Assembly: GCF_009755815.1 (NCBI RefSeq)
Contig: NZ_WRPK01000020.1
Span: 1 to 55,904, forward strand
Direction of reading: 5' to 3'
DNA length: 55,904 nucleotides
Origin: Flavisphingomonas formosensis
GTDB taxonomy: Bacteria; Pseudomonadota; Alphaproteobacteria; Sphingomonadales; Sphingomonadaceae
The notes beneath the pieces were generated by a model. The model saw only the letters and a program-made list of their open reading frames with translations, ran no database searches and was not told where the DNA came from. Of the stretch, positions 55,716-55,904 are shown piece after piece; the stretch's first letter is position 1; the number at the start of each line of letters is the position of its first letter. The translations under genes were made by a program, and so were the position numbers.

Positions 55716-55904
55716 TACTACAGTTGCATTTGTTGCTGAGTTCTGATTCTCTGTGCGTGGTCGGCGGAGGGTTGGGTGATGGGGATTGCGCAGTGGGCTG
55801 GGACGCTTGTTGATTGGCGAGCGGCGCTTGACGAGTTGAAGGTGCATTTGGCTCCGGCGCTGGGCCGAGCGGAGACGCGGGCGTCGGGCGGCGCGTTCAT
55901 CGAT
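55716..55904 (+). mobile_element. Left end of an IS701-like insertion sequence
   Basis: The element begins at about 55716 (TACTACAGTTGC...) directly after CTAA (55712-55715), a match to the YTAR target reported for IS701-family elements. A transposase start lies 63 nt inside. The element continues beyond the window, so the other end and a duplicated CTAA could not be seen. Confidence 0.55.
55779..55904 (+). CDS. IS701-like transposase, N-terminus (runs off window)
   Basis: ATG 55779 follows GGCGGAGGG. The 42 visible residues, beginning MGIAQWAGTLVDWRAALDEL and ending SGGAFID, resemble the N-terminus of IS701-family transposases, in which a W-x-x-x-L-D-x-L helix precedes a conserved GLLSGIERK segment that would fall outside the window. 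Too short for a firm family call. Confidence 0.5.
   Translation, partial: MGIAQWAGTLVDWRAALDELKVHLAPALGRAETRASGGAFID

Overview
The window reads as accessory DNA of an alphaproteobacterium of the Sphingomonadaceae (Sphingobium/Novosphingobium type). The reasons are high G+C, two large TonB-dependent receptors beside catabolic genes, a ligK-ligU-ligI order like that of the Sphingobium SYK-6 protocatechuate 4,5-cleavage operon, and many SDR, VOC, FAH and ACMSD-type enzymes. No rRNA, tRNA or CRISPR array was seen. All family names come from reading the translations; no database search was possible.

Layout. (A) 1-10.5 kb: a catabolic block with a nitronate-monooxygenase-like flavoprotein, an isocitrate-lyase/PEP-mutase family lyase, a LeuC/LeuD-like isomerase pair, an acyl-CoA ligase, a TonB receptor and two overlapping SDR genes. 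(B) 10.5-14.8 kb: scar tissue with a truncated MDR gene, an excisionase-like gene, an epimerase/TetR pair with a large palindromic operator, an AraC regulator, SDR fragments and two copies of a dispersed repeat. (C) 14.8-18.8 kb: a defence block with a frameshifted TIR protein overlapping a HEPN-motif protein, an AbiEi/AbiEii toxin-antitoxin pair and the N-terminal part of an OLD-family nuclease. (D) 18.8-47.06 kb: about 28 kb of catabolic DNA lying inside that OLD gene, whose C-terminal part resumes at 47.07 kb. Its first half holds LigI, LigU, LigK and LigJ (2-pyrone-4,6-dicarboxylate to pyruvate plus oxaloacetate), a LysR regulator with two HTH units and an associated oxidoreductase operon. 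Its second half holds a sulfatase, a TonB receptor, and a second ring-cleavage cluster (monooxygenase, two-domain extradiol dioxygenase, FAH hydrolases, ACMSD-like amidohydrolase, NIPSNAP, SDR, MFS). It ends with a second sulfatase and a broken formylglycine-generating enzyme. (E) 47-55.9 kb: the OLD C-terminal part cut by a one-ended IS66 element, then a LysR remnant, an isochorismatase-family hydrolase, pirin, LysR, a quinone-oxidoreductase-like MDR, and an SDR cut by the left end of an IS701-like element that runs off the window.

How it works together. Region D appears to code for uptake (TonB, MFS), desulfation and two aromatic ring-cleavage routes. A TATTCCC-N6-GGGAATA type palindrome upstream of the TonB receptor, between the dioxygenase and monooxygenase genes, and upstream of the MFS gene suggests one regulator for the second cluster. 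Regions C and E are one defence locus split by D. The most novel signals are the TIR/HEPN pair, the interrupted OLD gene, the shared operator and the unassigned oxidoreductase operon attached to the PDC pathway.
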